Origin: Candidatus Poribacteria bacterium
GTDB lineage: Bacteria; Poribacteria; WGA-4E; WGA-3G
Length of the DNA: 6,584 nt
Reading direction: 5' to 3'
Assembly: GCA_007571355.1 (NCBI GenBank)
Contig: RKRO01000373.1
Location: 1 to 6,584, forward strand
Shown here: piece by piece, positions 1 to 4,188 of the stretch
Numbering within the stretch: the stretch's first letter is position 1
Layout of the letters: each line of letters opens with the position of its first letter
Translations under genes and position numbers: made by a program
Notes under the pieces: model-generated
The model's database searches: none
The model's input: only the letters and a program-made list of their open reading frames with translations
What the model was told of the DNA's origin: nothing

Positions 1-373
1 GGTCTATCGTTTCCTGTTGGTCGGGTGGTATATCCGAGCTAAACAGGAAGGGGGCAGCGTTTGTGAGACAAGGCGCGCTGTGTGTATGTGTAAAACATGC
101 CACAAAATTTGCGCGCGAAACACCCGTTTTCTCTCTGACGCGACGCGAGACCTCCTCTGTCAACTCATCTGGCAAACCGCAGTTTTCTACGGCTACAAGG
201 ACAACGGGGTCATCTGCGTCGCTGCCGATCGCGAGGGCTTTCGCCCATATCCGCTGAATAATACCGTCAGATTCTGTACGACGGCTCCCGTAGCCACTGA
301 GTCGTATCGGATACTCCGGCGTAATATCTACTTCTGCGACACCAACCTGCATAAAATCATTTTTCGTTGTCAT
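1..373 (-). CDS. Neutral/alkaline ceramidase-like hydrolase, N-terminal part (cut by window edge)
   Basis: An open frame starts at the ATG at 373-371 and runs off the left edge without a stop, giving 124 residues plus one base. Near the N-terminus it reads VGVAEVDITP (residues 10-19), followed by LSGYGSR (25-31). A THTHSAP motif follows at 95-101. In the neutral/alkaline (non-lysosomal) ceramidase family this T-H-T-H-S-G/A-P motif carries histidines used in the zinc site. Family members hydrolyse the amide bond of ceramide, but many bacterial relatives have unknown substrates, so ceramide itself is an inference. There is no signal peptide: the N-terminus is polar and the conserved domain begins by residue 10, which suggests a cytoplasmic enzyme, unlike secreted ceramidases such as the Pseudomonas one. 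The start is supported by a strong Shine-Dalgarno; Met8 is a weaker alternative. The gene begins 23 nt after the ABC ATPase stop, so the two are probably co-transcribed. The rest of the zinc site and the C-terminus lie outside the window. Confidence 0.85.
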   Translation of the reverse strand, partial: MTTKNDFMQVGVAEVDITPEYPIRLSGYGSRRTESDGIIQRIWAKALAIGSDADDPVVLVAVENCGLPDELTEEVSRRVREKTGVSRANFVACFTHTHSAPCLTNAAPFLFSSDIPPDQQETID

Positions 374-379
374 CTTGCT

Positions 380-387
380 TCCTCCCT
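380..387 (-). promoter_or_regulatory. Strong Shine-Dalgarno of the ceramidase-like gene
   Basis: On the minus strand the sequence AGGGAGGA lies just before the ATG at 373, with 6-7 nt between them. It is the clearest ribosome binding site in the window and fixes the start of the ceramidase-like gene. The other genes here have weak or poorly spaced sites. Confidence 0.8.
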
Positions 388-396
388 ATGGCTCTA

Positions 397-1317
397 TTAC
401 AAATCTACACTCATGACTTCAGCGAAAACGTCTTCTAACGAGTGTCTCACTTCACGCAGTTGCCGGAGTTGTACGCCGGTATCGTAAGCGAGTTGAAAAA
501 AGAACTTTGTGCCTGTCCCTTCTTGATTTCCGGATGTAACACGGAGGTGATTGTCCGGACGCATTTCAACGTGATAGTTGTGATGTTCCAAAGCGGTGAT
601 GTAAGTTTCGCTGTCCCCGACAATCCGCAGATCAAAGGCTTGCCCCTTGTTTTGTTTTAAGGATTCTATCCGCCCTTGGATAACAACACTCCCGTGTGAG
701 AGTGCGATGATCTCATGGCACGCAAATTCTACATCGGGCAGCAGATGCGAAGACAAAATCACGTTGATGCCTTTGTCCACCGAGATGTCTTTAACGAGTT
801 CAAGCATCTCCTCTCTACCGCTGGTATCCATGCCGTTTGTCGGTTCATCAAGGAGCAGCAACTTCGGATCGTGTATCAGTGCTTGTGCCAACTTCACCCG
901 CTGTTTCATACCTACCGAGTATCCATCTATAGGTCGGTATCGTTCTTCATCTAATCCGACATAATAGAGCACTTCGTGCGCGCGTTGCATAGCGTCCCGT
1001 CTCGGCATCCCACAGAGTTCCCCGGCATAAGAGACGAGTTGTACGGCGTTCATACCGGGTATTAAACATTCGTCTTCCGGCATGTATCCGATCTGCCTCC
1101 GGATGCCCAACGGGTCTGTTTTCACATCTAACCCAAATACGGAGGCTGTGCCTTGACTGGGTTCGACGAAACCGAGCAGTGTCTTGAGCAAGGTACTTTT
1201 GCCAGCACCGTTCGGTCCGAGCAGCCCGACCGCACCGCCTTCCACTTCCATTGAAAGGTTATCTAACGCAGCATTCGTACCGTAAAAGAGTGATACATTC
1301 TTGAGTTCTATTAGCAT
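397..1317 (-). CDS. ABC transporter ATP-binding protein (ABC-2 exporter type)
   Basis: A complete nucleotide-binding subunit of 306 residues from ATG 1317. Numbering from that Met: Walker A GPNGAGKST at 34-42; Q-loop region GYMPED with Glu (81) where Gln is usual; signature YSVGMKQR at 133-140; Walker B plus catalytic Glu in LLLLDEPTNGMD at 153-164; and the switch His in SSHLLPD at 190-196. After about residue 225 comes an ~80-residue C-terminal extension ending in a SLEDVFAEV-like motif, typical of ATPases that drive ABC-2 exporters (drug, lipid, polysaccharide or Na+ efflux; NatA/YtrB-like). The protein would sit on the inner face of the membrane and hydrolyse ATP. The cargo cannot be told. 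No ABC-2 membrane subunit is in the window: alr lies upstream and the ceramidase-like gene downstream. The frame is also open to a GTG at 1332, adding five residues, but that start has no Shine-Dalgarno. ATG 1317 has a weak AGAG 6 nt upstream and matches the usual N-terminus of the family. Confidence 0.93.
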   Translation of the reverse strand: MLIELKNVSLFYGTNAALDNLSMEVEGGAVGLLGPNGAGKSTLLKTLLGFVEPSQGTASVFGLDVKTDPLGIRRQIGYMPEDECLIPGMNAVQLVSYAGELCGMPRRDAMQRAHEVLYYVGLDEERYRPIDGYSVGMKQRVKLAQALIHDPKLLLLDEPTNGMDTSGREEMLELVKDISVDKGINVILSSHLLPDVEFACHEIIALSHGSVVIQGRIESLKQNKGQAFDLRIVGDSETYITALEHHNYHVEMRPDNHLRVTSGNQEGTGTKFFFQLAYDTGVQLRQLREVRHSLEDVFAEVMSVDL

Positions 1318-1358
1318 CTTTGACTCTGACACCTCAATCGGATTTTGTTATTCGGAGA

Positions 1359-2444
1359 CTAATGTTTAAAAATTCTCGGCACGCGTGTACCTATCTGCGT
1401 GAGGATTTCATAAGAAATAGTGCCCGCACGGTGCGCAAGTTCATCAACCGTAATCTCTGCTTTTCCTTGTTTGCCAATTAAGACCACCTCATCACCGATA
1501 GACACGTTATCCGTAGATTCTAAACGCACCACGCTCACATCCATGCAAACCCTCCCAATAATCGGGCGACGCGCCCCACCCATTAATACCTCACCGACGT
1601 TAGAAAGTGTGCGCGGGTAACCGTCACCGTAGCCCACTTGCACCATCGCTACACGGGTCTGACGCGGTGCTTTGTAGGTCAGTCCGTAACTCACACCTTC
1701 ACTTTCTGAAAGGGAACCGATCCAACCGATGCGGGCTTTCCACGTGAGTGCCGGTGCTAACGTTATCAGTCTTTCGGCTGTTGGATAGACACCATAAAGA
1801 CTCAGCCCCGGTCGTACAGCATCAAAATAGGCTTCAGGGACTGTGAGTGTCGCTGCACTGTTCGCTGCGTGAACCAAGCTTCCACTGTTAGGTATTTCTT
1901 CAAGCACGGACGCGAACCGTTTTAACTGAACGGAAACGTAACTTTTGTCCGCTTCATCCGCCGTCGCGAGATGTGTGAATAGTCCCTTCACTACGAGTCG
2001 ATCCAGCGTTTTGAGTCTGTTTAGAAACTGTGCTGCCTCTGTCCAATGAACACCATACCGATTCATGCCCGTATTGATATTGACATGGACGCTGACAATT
2101 TTTGACACGGCCTCGTTTAATTTATCCGCGAATTCCCAATTGCTAATTGTCGGTGTTAATCCCTGGGCAACGATGTGGGCTGCTTGTTCAGGCAGTGAAC
2201 TAAAAAGGACAAGAATCGGGTCGCAGATACCTGCCTGACGTAACGCTACGCCTTCTTCGATTGTCGCAACGGCAAACATATCCGCGATGCCCTGCAACGC
2301 TTTTGTTACGGGCACCACGCCGTGTCCGTAAGCATTCGCTTTCACAACGGCGATTAACTGTTTTCCGGTGGACACTTTGATTGTCTCAGCATTTCGGCGG
2401 ATTGCCTCCAAATTAATTTCTGTATGTGTTCGAAAATAATCCAT
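1359..2444 (-). CDS. alr: Alanine racemase
   Basis: A complete 361-residue, PLP-dependent alanine racemase, the usual length for the family. It interconverts L- and D-alanine in the cytoplasm to supply D-Ala for peptidoglycan. The fold is an N-terminal TIM barrel followed by a C-terminal beta domain. Visible active-site elements: PLP lysine K35 in VVKANAYGHG; R129 in NTGMNRYG, matching the Arg that contacts the substrate carboxylate; R211 in RPGLSLYG, matching the Arg that holds the PLP pyridine nitrogen; catalytic Tyr Y253 in VSYGLTY; and CMD (300-302) in the second-subunit loop of the active site. All key residues are present, so it should be active. The start is ATG 2444. The local ribosome site is weak (AGG about 13 nt upstream). 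The gene has its own promoter in the gap before it, and its stop lies 41 nt before the ABC ATPase ATG. A catabolic (dadX-like) paralogue cannot be excluded, but no D-amino-acid dehydrogenase is nearby. Confidence 0.96.
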   Translation of the reverse strand: MDYFRTHTEINLEAIRRNAETIKVSTGKQLIAVVKANAYGHGVVPVTKALQGIADMFAVATIEEGVALRQAGICDPILVLFSSLPEQAAHIVAQGLTPTISNWEFADKLNEAVSKIVSVHVNINTGMNRYGVHWTEAAQFLNRLKTLDRLVVKGLFTHLATADEADKSYVSVQLKRFASVLEEIPNSGSLVHAANSAATLTVPEAYFDAVRPGLSLYGVYPTAERLITLAPALTWKARIGWIGSLSESEGVSYGLTYKAPRQTRVAMVQVGYGDGYPRTLSNVGEVLMGGARRPIIGRVCMDVSVVRLESTDNVSIGDEVVLIGKQGKAEITVDELAHRAGTISYEILTQIGTRVPRIFKH

Positions 2445-2476
2445 GTCGTTTCTTAAACCTACCGTGTCAATCGGAA

Positions 2477-2506
2477 ATTATACCACAACCCGTGCAAATT
2501 TGCTAA
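2477..2506 (-). promoter_or_regulatory. Sigma-70-type promoter (extended -10) before alr
   Basis: On the minus strand, TATAAT (2482-2477) is a perfect -10 preceded by TGG, giving an extended TGn-TATAAT element. TTAGCA (2506-2501) lies 18 nt upstream and matches 4 of 6 bases of the -35 consensus. The predicted transcript would start near 2470, leaving a leader of about 25 nt before the alr ATG at 2444. The promoter sits in the largest gap of the window (2445-2525), where a separate transcription unit would be expected to begin. No terminator is visible between potC and this site, so read-through from upstream is also possible. Confidence 0.65.
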
Positions 2507-2525
2507 CGCTTTTCCACGTTGATTG

Positions 2526-3311
2526 TCAAATTTCCTGCTTTTGGGTCGTACTGGCACCGCCCTGAAACCACAGAAACAGCAGGATAAACACGATGGAGTT
2601 CGCTAACAACATTGTCGAGATGGCGTTAATCTTCGGCGTGATCCCGAACTTCAGTTGCGAATAGATATGGACAGAAAGCGTCGTATAACCGACACCAGCG
2701 GTGAAGAAGGTGACCACAAAATCGTCTATAGAGAGCGTGAAGGCGAGTAAGGCACCCCCAATAATGCCGGGAGCGATCAGGGGAAACGTTATCCGCCAAA
2801 ACGTCTGCCATTCATTCGCACCGAGGTCGCGAGCAGCCTCCTCTAAAGTGTTATCGTAGCCTTGTAGGCGAGCTCGGACCACAATCGTGACGTACGCAAC
2901 ATTGAAAACGCAATGCGCGATAATCACTGAGACTAAACCGAGTGGGATAGGCGTTTGCACATAGAAGGCCAACAATGCTATCGCCAACACGATGTCGGGG
3001 ATGATAACCGGTAGGTAGAGGCATCGGGTGAGCGCGGTTCGGAAACGGAACCGATACCGTTCTATGGCGAGTGCAGCGGTCGTTCCGATAATTGTAGAAA
3101 CAGCCGTCGCAACACCTGCTACGATCAGACTATTTCGGCAGGCACGCCACAACGCAGCATCCTCAAAGAGTTTCATATACCAACTGAACGTGAAGCCTTC
3201 CCAAACAGAGAGCTGCTCACCGCTGTTGAACGAGAACACTACAACGGCTAAAATTGGGACGTAGAGAAAGAAAAATACCAACCCTATGTTGGCTTCAAGA
3301 ATCCGTTTCAT
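2526..3311 (-). CDS. potC: ABC transporter permease, PotC-like (spermidine/putrescine type)
   Basis: A complete 261-residue inner-membrane permease with about six transmembrane segments (roughly 9-29, 61-83, 97-118, 123-146, 181-201 and 229-250). The cytoplasmic EAA loop that docks on the ATPase is at 157-177, in the form EEAARDLG, then nine residues, then ITFP. Other family signatures are LPVIIPDIV (100-108) and LSIDDFVVTFF (193-203), the latter typical of PotC-type subunits. Together with the PotB-like protein it would form the channel of a binding-protein-dependent importer for polyamines. Related permeases import other solutes, so the substrate is inferred by family only. ATG 3311 lies 28 nt after the potB stop. 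An AGGG is visible 13-16 nt upstream, which is rather far. The stop is TGA at 2528-2526, and no terminator follows. No ATPase (PotA) or periplasmic binding protein (PotD) accompanies the pair here. Confidence 0.9.
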   Translation of the reverse strand: MKRILEANIGLVFFFLYVPILAVVVFSFNSGEQLSVWEGFTFSWYMKLFEDAALWRACRNSLIVAGVATAVSTIIGTTAALAIERYRFRFRTALTRCLYLPVIIPDIVLAIALLAFYVQTPIPLGLVSVIIAHCVFNVAYVTIVVRARLQGYDNTLEEAARDLGANEWQTFWRITFPLIAPGIIGGALLAFTLSIDDFVVTFFTAGVGYTTLSVHIYSQLKFGITPKINAISTMLLANSIVFILLFLWFQGGASTTQKQEI

Positions 3312-3339
3312 TTTTTAAATTTTTCCCTAACGGGAGTTG

Positions 3340-4188
3340 TCAGGTTGTCTGAGACTCATCCTGTTGTAAAGCGCGGAAGTATAACACAGTACCGACAAGC
3401 ACAATGCCCATCAGCATAAATGAGAGTGCGGAACCGAAGGGCCAATCCCGCGCCGTTTTGAATTGCCGTTCAATCACGTTACCGATATAGCTGACCTTCC
3501 CGCCACCGAGGAGGTCGGGGGTCAAAAACGCGCCCACTGTCGGGATAAAAACCAACATGGATCCAGCAAGGATACCGGGCAGACTCAGGGGCAGGGTTAC
3601 GTGCCAAAACGCACGCCGCGGCGACGCACCCAAATCCTGTGCTGCTTCCAGCAGTGACATATCCAATTGTTCCAATGCTGCATACAAGGGGAGTATCATA
3701 AACGGTAAGTAGCCGTAAACGAGACCTATCTGCACCGCGAGCGGTGTGTTCAGTAACTCTAACGGTCCCCAGTTCGGGAACACAACCCCCAAAAAACTGT
3801 TCAAAAGTCCTTCTGTGCGCAAAATCAGTATCCACGCGTAGGTGCGGATGAGGAAATTCGTCCAAAACGGGACAACGACGAGCAGTAATAGGATATTCCG
3901 GTGTTTCGGTCTATAGCGTGCCAGATAGTAGGCGAAGGGGTAACCAAGCAGCAGGCACACTGCAGTGCAAACCAATGCCGTAGACACTGAACGCCAGAGA
4001 ATACCGAGATACAAGCCATCAAACAGTCGTCCATAGTTTTCGAGCGTGAAGTGCCACTGCACCCCGCCATAAGTTCCACGCGCTAAGAAACTATAGATAA
4101 ATACTGACACCAACGGCAGCAAAAAGAAGCAGACCAGCCAAAAAATAATCGGAAAGAGGAGCACAAAAAGTTGATAATTACGACGCAT
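3340..4188 (-). CDS. potB: ABC transporter permease, PotB-like (spermidine/putrescine type)
   Basis: A complete 282-residue inner-membrane permease. The N-terminus is basic (MRR) followed by a hydrophobic segment at about 6-33 (first transmembrane helix), with further helices at roughly 66-90, 98-122, 150-172, 203-225 and 252-271. The EAA loop is at 181-200 (EAAQDLG, nine residues, VTLP). PFWTNFLIRTYAW (107-119) and PTVGAFLTPDLLGGG (216-230) are strongly characteristic of PotB-type subunits. It would pair with the downstream PotC-like protein as the channel of a polyamine-type importer. The ATG at 4188 lies inside the end of the restriction gene, overlapping it by 11 nt in another frame. The Shine-Dalgarno is weak, so translation may depend on ribosomes finishing the upstream gene. 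In classical operons the gene before potB is potA, so a restriction gene in this place is odd. Confidence 0.9.
   Translation of the reverse strand: MRRNYQLFVLLFPIIFWLVCFFLLPLVSVFIYSFLARGTYGGVQWHFTLENYGRLFDGLYLGILWRSVSTALVCTAVCLLLGYPFAYYLARYRPKHRNILLLLVVVPFWTNFLIRTYAWILILRTEGLLNSFLGVVFPNWGPLELLNTPLAVQIGLVYGYLPFMILPLYAALEQLDMSLLEAAQDLGASPRRAFWHVTLPLSLPGILAGSMLVFIPTVGAFLTPDLLGGGKVSYIGNVIERQFKTARDWPFGSALSFMLMGIVLVGTVLYFRALQQDESQTT

Noticed and set aside
17..487. 156-codon plus-strand open frame
   Set aside because: It lies opposite the ceramidase-like gene and the end of the ABC ATPase gene, both with clear motifs. Its translation is Cys- and Arg-rich and resembles no family.
2465..2470. Second perfect TTGACA on the minus strand, before alr
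   Set aside because: It falls at the predicted transcription start of the TATAAT promoter, and a -10 at proper spacing would overlap the alr start codon, where none is seen.
2524..2529. Perfect TTGACA on the minus strand at the potC stop codon
   Set aside because: It is 41 nt from the TATAAT, too far to act as its -35, and no -10-like sequence lies 16-18 nt downstream.
2495..2533. Possible terminator after potC (AAATTTG/CAAATTT arms with inner AACG/CGTT)
   Set aside because: The arms are AT-rich with mismatched interior and no U-tract follows, and AAATTT is itself palindromic, so the match is weak evidence.
3322..3336. TCCC/GGGA small hairpin between potB and potC
   Set aside because: The stem is only 4 bp and is followed on the coding strand by A-rich sequence rather than a T-tract, so it is not a terminator.
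3479..3865. 128-codon minus-strand open frame inside potB
   Set aside because: It is an alternate frame within an intact permease gene, and the product is not membrane-like or recognisable.
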